From Ignelater luminosus (taxonomy: Eukaryota; Arthropoda; Insecta; Coleoptera; Elateridae), in the NCBI GenBank assembly GCA_011009095.1, contig VTPC01000598.1, positions 93,363-157,362 of the forward strand: a stretch of DNA of 64,000 bases. Reading direction: 5' to 3'. Positions 10,430 to 21,249 of the stretch are shown here, piece by piece. The number at the start of each line of letters is the position of its first letter. Position 1 is the stretch's first letter. The notes beneath the pieces are model-generated. The model was not told where the DNA came from. It was given only the letters and a program-made list of their open reading frames with translations, and ran no database searches. Made by a program: the position numbers and the translations under genes.

Positions 10430-13262
10430 CAATATTAACTGTTATGAATAAGTAATAAGTATGATTTTATTTTTTATGATAAACAATTGCACTAGATTGT
10501 TTTTAGGTAGTACAAGAGATAAATACTGCTGGAAACTTCTACCAGTAGTGCAAAACAAAATAAATATGTGAATTGAGGTTTTCAATTTTGAAGAAACCTA
10601 ATTAATAAGTAAATAACCAAACTGTGAGATTTTGCAGACAATTTTAAAAAGAAGTGTCTAGAAGATTCTTGCTATATGAACAATTTTATTTTATTATTAT
10701 TAGCATTCTTAGTTAAAGTGTACTAATAAATACATTATTGTGCCTTTGCTAATTATTATAAAATCAAAGGGCGATAGAATTTACTAAAATAAAACTTTCT
10801 ATGAAAAGCAATAAGTTCTTTAACGTTTATACTTTGGTTTATCATAATCAAAGATGTAGAGGTTTACACTATCAAAGTAATGAGGTATGGTTAAAACTTA
10901 TTTTAGAACTGCCTTTAGAACGAAGTCAAAGACAGTGTGCCGTAGTCTTGAGGGTGATAGGTCCTGTCAGACTGATGCTATGCTAGTAGATATGGTAATA
11001 ACTATGGCAATGACGTGATTGGTGGTCTTTTTAACTAAAACTGCTTTTTCGTTTGAGCAGAACAGCATTTCTTCTGCAAAAGAGTTCAGTGCATTATTGT
11101 AATCGTGTTTTTCATTATTAAAAGACAATTTGTTTATTCTTAAGAAGAAATGCGTTGTCAGTTTGCCAGTAGATTTCAAGCAAAAACTATAAGTAAGGCT
11201 TGGTAAATTTAGATTTAGTTTGAATCGAATGATTATTAATCGTGGCCTACATATAATGAAATATAAATTAATGTTGCAAATGTCGGAGTAAGAAATTCAT
11301 AATGCTTATCCATTTGCAGAAAAGGTGGCATACTCTTTACTTTAACTTTAATCTCCAAGTCCTTCAAAACTACAATCTACAAAGCCAGTAAGATGCTTAC
11401 TATGTCAAATTTTTAATCGCACAGATCTCTTCCCGTGGAAAATAATTTTATATTATGTGTAAACAATTTTCCAGTTTACCCAGTTTTGATGTATTCCTAA
11501 ATCTCTAAAATAGGTTATTGCAAAGGTGAACACACTTTTTTCTTTCTATCGGAGGCGTCCAATATTTAAACACGAACAGAATCGGAATTATACAGTTACT
11601 TAGAAGGGTAATAGTAATTAACACCTTTAAAGCTACAAGCTACTACTTTCTCCTATCTTTAACATCGGAAATTCTGCAAGATCTGTACCAGGATAATTTT
11701 TACATCTTGCCAAAAACGATTTCTTTACTACAATCCTAAGTAGCCAAACGTCTTGTGCTGCTAATAAATGCAAATAGATTACAGCATCGTCGTCATTCTT
11801 TTTCCAAGATCATTTTCTTCTAAAGCAGGCGGAAACTCTGCTGAGACACATATTATTTTCAGATTATTCCTACAAATAAAAGGAAATTAAGAAAAATTGC
11901 GGTATTCTGTTTCCAGAATTAAAGACCTCCATATTGTTTTCGTACTTTCGGGTTTTTCTTTCTTTTTGTCCTAGGTGACAACAAATACATAGAACTAATT
12001 AAGGCGTCTGTATAGGCAACGGGCCGACCAAAGCAAAATTAAGACATTGACAAGTACAAAAACGTTCTTCGTCGAAGTAAAGTAATTTTTTGTTTTTTAA
12101 GTTAGGGATTAGACCGGGGTTAAGTTATATTTGTCTACCAAAAACTAAATCTCGACTTCAGTCAATTAACTACTTAAGTCTTGCATCTATCTAAAATAAG
12201 AATACTCTATTTACCTCTCAAGTGGTCATCATTGATGATGATTTAGCCAAAGTAGCCTCGTTGCGCAACTATTGAGAAATTCTTGCAAAATAATAAACAA
12301 GTGAATTAACCACTTTAATGCTGTAATTAAAGGTTTAAATATCTGCAACAAATTAATTACTCTATTCCCGGAATCTCTTACAAAGTGTCGCCTGGGAATG
12401 ACGCATTTATAATTTTTGGAGCAAGTTCTTTATTGAAAATCAAACTAGAATGACCCCAACTTTGGTTTTCACTCGAACAATCTGGTTTTTGATCTGTGGT
12501 CTCCGGACTCCAGAAATAATACGACTTTTTCTGAAACCTAGTTAAGTTTTCCCACCTACTAAACTCTCCAGATTTCTGAAAACTTATCGATTTCGGAAAC
12601 TCTATTCCACCATATATAATCTAATCATTCCTAAATTTTATTTAACGTTGCAGATCTTATTAATTATGATTTGTCATAATCCTTCATTTTATAGTGAGTA
12701 GATATCCTCTGTGCGACAGGTTGTGTATATTTTTATTAAATTCTATTATGCCACATTCCCTAAATCTCGCAGATTGTTTGACAGTTTGACAACCCTGTGC
12801 TCCCTAGTGCATAATTTTACACTTGCGAAGCTGTTTGGAAAAATGAGATAAGGATTTTCTTACAAAGAGATCAATACGCTTACAGTCGTTTAGCTTTCCT
12901 CTATTTAAACTTGCAGCTAGCCGTAACATTAACCACATTGTAGTGTACCTTTTCTGTGAACAGGTAGGGATCACGTCAAAGCGTGTAAAAAGAATAAACA
13001 AAGCTGTTAAGGTGAGGTCAAAGCAATAGCAAATACTCATTTAAACAGCACATATTTTTATAATTCAGTAACTTCTCCACTAAATTACGTATTTTGAAGG
13101 TTTTCACTATTTAGAGTTACATGTATTTGCTGTGTTCATCAAATCGTTTGATTTCTAATAAAATACGTACGTGAATATTTTAGATCTAGTATTCAGGCAA
13201 AAAGTAAGTCTTTTTGACCCTCGGGTCATAAATTTTTTTTAGCCCACCGCCGCCGCAGACTT
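10430..13262. other. 2.8 kb without recognisable gene
   Basis: Open frames here (for example 10801-10986 plus, 10967-11179 minus and 12804-13040 minus) are short, AT-driven and unlike any family I know. No tandem or inverted repeats of note were seen. Confidence 0.4.
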
Positions 13263-13730
13263 CTCAACAAACAAAAATATAAAGGCCAGATGCTGGCCAC
13301 ATAGCATGCTGCCATTAGTACCCTGTACTGGCACGATACTGGCAAACAGTGGCCTGATCATACAGGTCACACTGACCAGAAGCAGGGTCAATGCTTTGCC
13401 AGTACTAATGCCTGCATCTTGCCGTCAACGGCCCATTACTGTGCCAGTAGGTTTACACAGTGATGGTTTTCTTCTGGCCCATCACATGAAATACACACAC
13501 AAATTTTATATTTTACCTTTACAATGCCAGCAGTATATCAGCACTAAAAAAATGGCCCTGCCCGAAGAAAGAATGCTTATGTCTAATTTTTGATTTTTAA
13601 ATAAAACTTATTATAATTTTTTTTAAATTTTAACCATAAGCATCCTTTCTTCGGACAAAGTCACTGTGCTTCTTATTAAGTTTTTATTATTCTAAACTAA
13701 ATCAATAAATAATAGAAGCATATAATTTTT

Positions 13731-14735
13731 GGGGCCCCAAAAACCATCAAAATTCCGGACTTCTTTTAGTTTTTCAAAAATATCTTTTTACCAAAGCATC
13801 ACAGAGAAAAACGTTTTGATTAAAGGTTGTAGAGCAATACATTTACTAAAACTTTTGTCTGACAATTGTTTTTGTAGAACGATTAAGTAGATAGTTACGC
13901 TTCATCAAAGTTACCAATTTTTTGTAAAAATGATACTGTTTTGAGATTTTTAATTTTTTTTAAACAGTTTTATTACTATTTAATTTATTATTATTATTAT
14001 TAATAATAATAATATAATGAATTTATATAAATCAATATATTAATCATGAAACCTGATGGGCAATTGAAATAGCAACATTAAAATGGAAAGATGAAAGAAC
14101 CAATTACCAATTCTTATAATTATAATAATAAGAAATATTCTGACACTGCAGATACTACAGTAATAAAAAAAGTTATAATTTCCTATGTTTAGCTATGGTT
14201 TATGGCTTTGAAGCTTCAACCAGTTCTTCTTCAACTTTTTCCATTAGCAGCTCGGTTGTCGTCTTCTTCATTTTCATCAGTTATGATGTCCGCTGTATTT
14301 TTACAAGTTTGTCTAGAGCAGGCTACAGCTGCAGTGCATCCTTTCTTGCAATGGCAGGAAATGGAAGTCAAGATTGATTGAGGAACTGGATCCGTGGTGG
14401 TTTAAATAGAAACAAATCTTTTACTGTCTTTCCTCCATTCCCAGTCCAGTTTGGGCTTGGTGATACGCGCGGAAGACATGGTACATAGCAGCATCCTGTG
14501 TCAGTGGCAGCTCTGCAAGATTGAACTTGCTGCCAGTAGCAGATTTGGAGAAGAGATGATCGCGCAAAGTATTTAATGTTGTTGCTTTGTCATTAACATA
14601 AAGATGAAGAAGTATACGTTTCATGTGAAATTAACATTCCTATTATTATTAACGTTTTTCTCTGTAATGCTTTGGTAAAAAGATATTTTTGAAAAACTAA
14701 AAGAAGTCCGGAAGTTTGATGGCTTTTGGGGCCCC
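13731..14735. mobile_element. 1-kb foldback element with ~83-bp inverted termini
   Basis: Bases 13731-13813 (GGGGCCCCAAAAACC onward) reappear inverted at 14653-14735 with only a handful of differences, both starting with GGGGCCCCAAAA. Between them lies a minus-strand degenerate ORF with a cysteine cluster (see 14190-14624) and a (TTA)/(TAA) run around 13985-14015. The structure is that of a DNA transposon or foldback element. The superfamily could not be assigned. Its GGGGCCCC end resembles the segment at 4676-4752. Confidence 0.65.
14190..14624 (-). pseudogene. Decayed transposon-associated ORF with Cys cluster
   Basis: On the reverse strand, 14624-14421 encodes LHLYVNDKATTLNTLRDHLF and then ELPLTQDAAMYHVFRAYHQA. 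After a frame change, 14400-14250 gives DPVPQSILTSISCHCKKGC followed by more cysteines and an acidic tail. The same order (LPPT-x-A...H/C-x-F-R-x-(F/Y)-x-Q, then a C-x-C-K-K-G-C cluster, then an acidic tail) occurs at 30838-31330. I recognise this pattern from many uncharacterised, repeat-associated insect proteins but know no function for it. Broken here by stops and a frameshift. Confidence 0.55.
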
Positions 14736-14845
14736 ACGGCGCTTGCACGGGAGCGGCGAGGTCGAAAACTTGGGTTTTTCACTAGGCCACCGATATACCT
14801 AACATATCCAAAAATTAGAATTACATAACCTTTTACAAGCAAAGG

Positions 14846-15007
14846 CCCCTTTTCCAGTCGCTATTCCCTGGATTACCACAAATGAAAGTTCAAATGATCG
14901 TGCAAGCATCGACCATTATTTTCGTCCTTGTTTGGACTCATCGGTAGAGGATAATGACAGTCAATACTTGCCCGCTTCATGCTGGTTATATACAAAGCTA
15001 ATACAAC
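14846..15007 (+). other. Unrecognised open segment within composite element
   Basis: An open stretch of about 54 codons (APFPVAIPWITTNESSNDRA, then a segment with two cysteines and several aromatics) ends at TAG near 15007. Sequence after the stop continues in coding-like composition to about 15110. It does not resemble any family I know and may be a remnant of the composite element's own gene. Confidence 0.25.
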
Positions 15008-15159
15008 ATTAGCAGCATGAAAATACTAAGGCACCATCTAATAGCAATGGCTCGACATGCCGTTCTAATTCAAAAATTAAATTTTTGCCAAAATGGGAAA
15101 TATAGAATGAATTGTTCTAATTTTTAGTGTATTTTTATATATAAAAAATAAGCTTAATG

Positions 15160-15450
15160 TTTGGCCGTTTGCTAGGTGCGCTAAGGTTGTAACGGCTACC
15201 ATATATGTGGCCAATGGCTGGCTGAACTAAGGCTGTCAATGCCGGCTTTGTAGCGGTTACTAGACACGTGGCCAATGGCTGGCTGAGTTAAGGATGCCAA
15301 TGCTGGCTTTGTTACGGTTGCTAGACATGTGGCCATTGACTTGGTAAGTTAAGGATGCCACTGTCAGCATTTATCATGGTTACTATATATGTGTGGCCAT
15401 TGACTGGCCGACCTAAGGGTGCCAGTGACAGCATTTAGCCATTAGTGCCA
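15160..15450 (+). repeat. Diverged ~62-bp tandem repeat, about 4.5 copies
   Basis: Units start near TAAGG(A/G/C)TG(C/T)CA and contain a conserved GTGGCCA(A/T)TG(G/A)CTGGC core. Unit lengths are about 60-65 bases, with substitutions between units and a shortened last copy that merges into the terminal GGCCGTATGCTGGCC palindrome. The GGCCA core resembles the palindromic ends of the enclosing element, suggesting subterminal repeats used in transposase binding or arising from slippage. Confidence 0.75.
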
Positions 15451-15568
15451 CAGGAAGGCCGTATGCTGGCCCTTATATGCATGTTTGCTGGGTTGTTACT
15501 TTGGTTACGCAAATTTGCTCAATCAATAAAAAAGTCATTTCAACCTTTATTGTAATAACTTTAATATT

Positions 15569-15955
15569 TCACTTTTTAAAAGTAAAATGTTGATTACACG
15601 TAAAGTTTTGTATGCATCTCAGGCAAACCAGCGTTTTTGGTCCTTGACGTGTTATAGTCGTCGGGGCTTTCTCTTTCGTGGTATCTTTTCTCATTCCTAC
15701 TAAAATGTACATAAATGGCAGTAACTTGGTTTTTACTCTCATTTCACTAACGAATGAAGTTTCTTTGAAAATCTGAAGAAGTATAGCTTTGTCTGATCTT
15801 AACAAGAAGAAAAGGACAAAACCGGTTGCCACGGTAATTAAAGTGTTTAAGTTTAATGACGAGAGCAGAAATCGACCCATTGAGTTTACTAATGGAAGAG
15901 CCGCTGCAAATGCTTTTACGCTGCACTTTAAATATGTATATAAAATAAAGAACAT
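15569..15955 (-). CDS. Hypothetical 128-residue protein, possibly spurious
   Basis: An uninterrupted ATG-to-stop frame on the reverse strand. Residues about 30-57 are strongly hydrophobic (LSSLNLNTLITVATGFVLFF), and the C-terminal third is basic with three cysteines (CLRC, NFTC). It overlaps no repeat that I recognise, lies just outside the composite element, and has no homology I can name. Length and composition make it better than most frames here, but an AT-rich chance ORF cannot be excluded. Confidence 0.25.
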   Translation of the reverse strand: MFFILYTYLKCSVKAFAAALPLVNSMGRFLLSSLNLNTLITVATGFVLFFLLRSDKAILLQIFKETSFVSEMRVKTKLLPFMYILVGMRKDTTKEKAPTTITRQGPKTLVCLRCIQNFTCNQHFTFKK

Positions 15956-16203
15956 GTGGAAGTAAATGAATTAATTAGTAAAGATAAACCATATCAATGT
16001 TGTGTCATGCATACTATTGAAAATATATATACACTGAGTTTTTTTTATCTCGCGCCATATTTATAGGCAACACACCATACTTTCATGTATGGCTTTACGA
16101 AAATATATACTTAGTTGTAAAAAATGTATTAAGGAGTAGCCTAGCTTCTAAAACAGGACATTCAAATTAAGGTTCAATATTATTTCTGCCATTGCTTGTG
16201 AAA

Positions 16204-17010
16204 ATATTGTTGCGATCGGTCGCAATAATGTGTTCTAACGAAAGAAAAACAGGCATGATTCTTATTTTGAGGAAAGCTAGAAAAAATTATGATTTAGCCG
16301 TGAGGCTGTACAGAGATTGCTACCTGAATAGAAGAAGCCCAGTACATACTACTTACGGGCGATTGGAAAAGAATGTAAAAAAGCATGAAACTTTTACTAA
16401 ACCAAAACTTAGACATTGACAAGCAACAGGCGAAATTAATGAAGTCACTGTTTTGGTAGAAATTGCTGAAAATACTTACATAAGGCATAGAGCTATTGCA
16501 GGAACGGTAGGAACTAGTCAGAGCTCAGTCGCAACCATTTAGACAGCAATTGTATTTCAGTAAAACTTGTGACAAAACAAAAAAAAAATCATCTCTCTAC
16601 GATAAACAGTCTAGCTGCTACCAGCGTTCAAAAAATGCCTATTTTTCGCACTTTTTCCGCTTTTCCGAAAAACGCACCAGTGGGATTTTTCCGAACTTTT
16701 GGAGTCTTATACTACAATCCAAGCTCTTTAAGGTCCAAAAGGAAGTTGTTTGGTCATGTTAACGCGAGGAATTATCTAAGTACAAGCTCTGAAAATAGAT
16801 TGATAGCAAGGTGTATTGCATGCTTGGTCATCGCGTAGACTGGATCTTAAGCATCTAGGCCTTTTCATTTTGCGTAAAGTGAAAAGCGAGTGTAAAAAGA
16901 ACCAATTAAAAGTCTGGATGATTTTCGCACAGAAATAATTCGTTTATACAGATCAATCACGCCAGATATGTTACAGCATGTAAGAAATTCTATTCGTTTT
17001 TAAATAAATG
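16204..17010 (+). mobile_element. Decayed, internally deleted mariner-like copy
   Basis: At 16228-16419 the translation MCSNERKTGMILILRKARKN continues into YDLAVRLYRDCY and NRRSPVHTTYGRLE. This is the N-terminal helix-turn-helix typical of one large group of insect mariner-like proteins. It continues past a stop as ATGEINEVTVLVEIAEN to about 16545. At about 16870-17000 a different frame reads KSLDDFRTEIIRLYRSITPD, then MLQHVRNSIRF, the C-terminus of such a transposase. The catalytic middle is gone or unreadable. Confidence 0.65.
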
Positions 17011-17224
17011 TAAACTTTATTTATATTTCATAATAAACACGTTTTTGAATTCTAATTTTGATTTCTTATTATGTAGTAGTCAATAACATTGTAGTAGTGT
17101 TGGTTTTCGCATTATAGAGGCTAGCCTACTTTTTAATAAATCTTCTAAAAATATAATTTTTATAAAACCAGCCAAGAAAGTGTGGGTGTTGCTTATAAGT
17201 ATGTTGTGAGGTAAAAGATTCACC

Positions 17225-17330
17225 CTGTATATCTACGACGCTGTCAAAAGCCTTAGGGTAAATAAATCTGTAGGATCGGATAACTTTCCTTCATATAAAA
17301 GGATTAATAGATCTTGTTGTGGAATCACTT
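17225..17330 (+). mobile_element. Short LINE reverse transcriptase scrap
   Basis: Bases 17235-17330 translate as DAVKSLRVNKSVGSDNFPSY, resembling the start of the fingers region of Jockey/CR1 RTs (compare LKPKRSVGPDLVPPYI in the LINE at 43.8-46.2 kb of this window). It is very short, so the call is tentative. Confidence 0.35.
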
Positions 17331-17699
17331 ACTAGTAAGTAGGTATATAACTTATCCTTGAAATCATTTTTTGCGTGTTCTGTTTTAATGATTTGCAATT
17401 TGCTACAATTTTTACTAATACGCCTCTGGTATTAATATAAAAGTGAATAATAAACCATTTAGAAAGAGAAAGAGTAACGAAGATACTTATAAGCGTAGTG
17501 TAATCAGTCAAGAGTACAAGAAACTACTTATGTTAACTATAGAGATAATTCAATTCTACTGAAGTAAATTATTGGGATTCATATTCATAATAATGTCAGG
17601 GGTACCAAGTTTTATTCTTTACTCTTAAAGGTGTAAGAAACCATGATTTGAAAAGTCAAGTGAGGAAAACAGGTAGCAGTTCTTTTTACGATTTTATGG

Positions 17700-17841
17700 G
17701 CTAAAGTCTAAAAATGAACAAGATATTTTTATCTATGGGTTAATTACCTTCTATAAAATTAAACAACGACGTCCTAGGTAAAACCCCGCAACACAAAACT
17801 CGAGAAGAGGTTTGTAGGGAGGCATTTTTATTGTTACTTGC
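17700..17841 (+). pseudogene. Left part of a decayed repeat-family ORF split by a mariner insertion
   Basis: The last ~50 bases before the mariner-like element read KTPQHKTREEVCREAFLLLL in one frame. The codon interrupted at GC-TA continues across the insertion as ISAKRLHRIKHLA from 20154. The product belongs to a repeat-associated insect protein type of unknown function that I recognise by pattern only. Confidence 0.5.
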
Positions 17842-17843
17842 TA

Positions 17844-20151
17844 CAGGGACATCATCAATAGGAGGAAGCCACGTGACCACTAATTTAAAAGTGGCGCGAA
17901 ATGTTACCTTTCAACGTTGGCTTGACTTCCTCACGAGTACATTTCTAACCTAAAATTACATCGGCGTGCGTACGTTCCGTGGTTTCTTGGTCTCTGTTTT
18001 GCGTTTTCTACAGTTTATTTTGTTCCATTTAAAAATCTTTTCTCTTTCAAGCCTAAATCTGTTTTTTGTGAGTTAATCGAGGTAAGTTAGATTTAACGCA
18101 TTCAAAGTGTGATAATAATTTTAAAACTGCATAATTATTTCAGTTTGGAAGGTTACGTTTTTGCGATGCCTTTTACAAGCGAACAAGATAAATTTATTTT
18201 AATAGCTCACTATCGAAGTGGAACACAGAATGCAGATGGTTCGTGGACCTATTCATTACTCTCTTGTATCCAACAATTTGAACAAGCTTTTCCTGAAGTG
18301 CAAGTCCACTACGATGCATTTGTACGTCGTAGGCATGATATACTTAAGCGGTTTGAAGAAAAACATTGCATCTGCAAAGGCAAATCATCTGGTAGACCAA
18401 CCGTATTAACTGATGAAGTTCTCGAGGAGATGCAGATGCGAATGAATCGTAGTCCCCATAAATTCATTAAACGCTTAGCCATTGAAACAGGTAGGAATCT
18501 ATTTGCATTAAACAAATAATATGTTTTGCTTCATTCGTGTTTTAAATTATTAATTATTTTGAATTTATTACTTGTAGTAATTCAATTGTTTTATTAGCAA
18601 TTTAAACTATTTTAAACCATAATCTAACCAACAACTTTTTCCGCAGGACTTTCATATGGAAGTTGCCAAGTTGCATTAAAAAAGAAGCTACGAATGCATC
18701 CCCATAAAGTGCCTGTAATACAAGAACTGTTTCCGCATGATCATCAATTACGAGTTCAATACTGTCAGTGGTTTATGCAACACTTGAACAACGATGACAT
18801 ATTAAATATTACATTTATGTCAGATGAAGCATGGTTTCATTTGTCGGGCTATGTGAACAGCCAAAATTACAGAACCTGGGCCACAGAGAATGCCCACAAT
18901 TATTAAGAAACAAGTTTGCATCCCCAGAAGGTTGGTGTATGGGTTGCGATGTTAAGACGCAGGGTCTATGATCCATTGTTTTTTAATGACACAATCAGTG
19001 GAGAAAGATACCGAGATAATATTTTAACACCTTTTATCGAACAACTATTGGATGATAAAATCCAAGAGGGCTACTTCCAGCTAGATGGTGCATCAGCACA
19101 TACGGCATGCACCACTATTTGTTATTTGGAAGAGTTCTTTGATGACCGAGTGATTAGTTGTGGACGATGGCCCCCTCGGTCTCCCGATCTCACACCATTA
19201 GATTTTTTTCAATTTGGACATTTGAAGAATAATCTTTACAGGCACCGTCCACAGAATATTGACGAATTAAAAGAGGTCATACAAAATGAAATTAATAATA
19301 TATCACCAGAAACCTTAGTTTCGAACCATTTATGTAATTTGTACATAAATTGCAATAAAATGTAAAATAACTAAATGAAATTGTAAAATTTAGGATAAAT
19401 GTAAGCCATTATTTTTAATTAAATTCTAGTAGCCTGCTACCTAATAAATTATTTTTTTATAAATAAATTATGGCAGCTGAAATAATTGCGATTTTTAGTT
19501 CTGTTATCTAACATACCTAGTTTTAAGTATTACTTTACATTAATTTCAGAAAATAAAAATTACACGTCAATTATTAATCTTTAATTATTCCCAGAACACG
19601 ATTGTGTTAAGACGGCTGCCAAAGTGCCGATTTTGATAAATGGATTTTTTAAATATAAAATTAAACATTTAATGACTTTTAATGATTTATGCATGCATAA
19701 CTATACAAAAAAATTCATTATTAAATATTTAGTTTTAAATTTAAATGAGTTTGAACTTCAAATATTCTCAAATGACCAGGTATTGGTGCGTTTACCCTAC
19801 CTGTATACTTTTTTTTTTTAATTCTTTATAGTGGACAGTTAAATTTAATAAAATTGAAAAAATAACTAAAAAGCTCTTGTTGAACAGCTACATCAGCATT
19901 ATTTGGGCTTTATCTAATTCTTGTTTTTAAAAATATCTTCAATACATTGTCATTTTTTATTTTCCAATTTTATATATAATTATCTTTAAATATTTAAGTT
20001 TGTAAGTAGTTTCATTATATATCCAATACTACGCCACTGGAAAACTACATAATTCTTTATTACAACAGAGCTGCCAACAGTGCAAGATGTGTTGCCTAAC
20101 CAACAGTAAATTTCGTGGTCACGTGGCTTCCTCCTATTGATGATGTCCCTG
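17844..20151 (+). mobile_element. Nearly intact mariner-like DNA transposon with 37-bp inverted termini
   Basis: Perfect 37-base terminal inverted repeats (17844-17880 and 20115-20151, starting CAGGGACATCATCAATAGG) are bounded by TA at 17842-17843 and 20152-20153, the target duplication expected of Tc1/mariner elements. The 2308-base element encodes a single two-exon transposase (18166-19365). Sequence identity of the two termini argues for a fairly recent insertion. It landed inside an older decayed ORF whose frame continues across the TA. Confidence 0.92.
18166..19365 (+). pseudogene. Mariner-like transposase with one premature stop
   Basis: Exons 18166-18490 and 18647-19365 flank a 156-base intron (GTAGGA...CCGCAG) whose removal joins IETG to LSYGSCQVALKKKLRMH in frame. 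The ATG at 18166 (MPFTSEQDKFILIAHYRSG) matches the N-terminal helix-turn-helix of this mariner group; a start at 18109 would add a hydrophobic stub. Codons total 347. Catalytic Asp residues are visible at about 168 (MSDEAWFHLSG), 255 (FQLDGASAHTA) and 294 (SPDLTPLDFF), so the spacing between the second and third is about 38. A lone TAA at codon 195 (18904-18906) interrupts an otherwise open frame between the first and second Asp. All other known hallmarks are present, so the copy was active recently or could be read through. Confidence 0.88.
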
Positions 20152-20153
20152 TA

Positions 20154-21240
20154 TTAGCGCCAAACGTCTGCACAGAATAAAACATCTCGCCGCTTTGGCT
20201 AAATCTCCAAAAGACTTGCGAGGCAAAACGCTAGTGGTAACGCATTATCTGATAACATTGTTAAGTCTGTTCGTGATCACATCCAATTTTTTCCTGTCAA
20301 GAAAAGCCATTATTCAGGCAGATTGTTCAAGTACTTTGATGCTAAACTGAACGTAAGAATTGTATCGATTATTTAAAGAGAAGTACCCTTCTCTCAAAGT
20401 GAGCCATCAGTATTACTATAAGTTCTTTAATAAAAGTTTTAAGTTATTCTTAAGAGAGCCTCAGGTGGACTTGTGTTCTACCTGTAAAATTATTAATATA
20501 AAAATATCAAACTCTTTCTAAATCCCAAAAATCTAAATCAGATCTAAATCAGGATGCCCAAACATCAAATGAGAAGCACATATTGTTGCTCTGTTTTTTT
20601 CAGTTACATGTGGCACCCGTTGGTAAAGTATTCTATTATAAACAGCTAACTGTAACAGTGTTCTGCAGAAATAGTATTACAGACAGTTCGGCAGTAATGT
20701 AGGTATGTGTATCATGAAGGAGTTGCTTATAAGACACCTTTTTAATTGAATACATCCAAAACCACGACACATCCGAAGTTACAGAACTGCATCTTTGTAG
20801 TGAGAACTGGGAAAAAAATTAAAACTATGCCCTTATCAGATGTTTAACCCATTTGGATCTACTGTCCTTTTAGAAGAACAGAAGGCAACTGAAATACTTT
20901 TAATTATTTGTGGAGCTTGTACTAGCTTCTCATAGATGGCATGTTCTATATGTTTATTGTAATAAGCTTAGTGGTAATACATAACATAACCAAACTTCAG
21001 TGTGCTTGTTTACAAATCTGTGACCGAATTTTCTAAACCATTTTTCCCTTGTGCTGAAAAATGACTGACTATAAGGTTTGGAGATGAGTTTTATAAAATT
21101 GTGCATTGTTTTGTACCAAATATTTACAAATAGGTGGAGCCAAATGTTTGTTTTATTCGTTTATAAGCAAAGAAGACAACCAGCCTGGTTCTTGAAGAAT
21201 TACAATAAAAAAAAACTGTGACCTTTTAAAAGGACGGTAG
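20154..21240 (+). pseudogene. Right part of decayed repeat-family ORF
   Basis: Alternating frames read ISAKRLHRIKHLAALAKSPK, DLRGK, PVKKSHYSGRLFKYFDAKLN, then VRIVYRLFKEKYPSLKVSHQ, YYKFFNKSFKLFL and REPQVDLCSTC. Order and motifs match a widespread insect repeat protein with a D-x-C-x-x-C element that I know only as uncharacterised. Frames become unreadable after about 20520. It continues the ORF left of the mariner element and ends before the piggyBac remnant. Confidence 0.55.
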
Positions 21241-21249
21241 GACCATCTG

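Larger units (their letters stand above)
13265..15497. mobile_element. Composite element with CCCARCAAACA inverted termini
   Basis: The left end (about 13265, CAACAAACAAAAATA then AGGCCAGATGCTGGCC) is mirrored at the right end (about 15455-15497), whose complement starts CCCAGCAAACATGCATATA and continues GGGCCAGCATACGGCC. The left ~230 bases match the solo copy at 5966. Inside are a complete inverted-repeat element (13731-14735), an unrecognised open frame (14846-15007) and a tandem repeat (about 15160-15450). This could be one 2.2-kb transposon with a second element nested in it, or two ends of different copies. The coding capacity needed to mobilise it is not recognisable, and the target duplication is unclear. 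Confidence 0.55.

Noticed and set aside
15160..15450. Tandem units considered as a CRISPR-like array
   Set aside because: Unit and spacer are not distinct, the units are diverged along their whole length, and the genome is animal. It is an ordinary tandem repeat.
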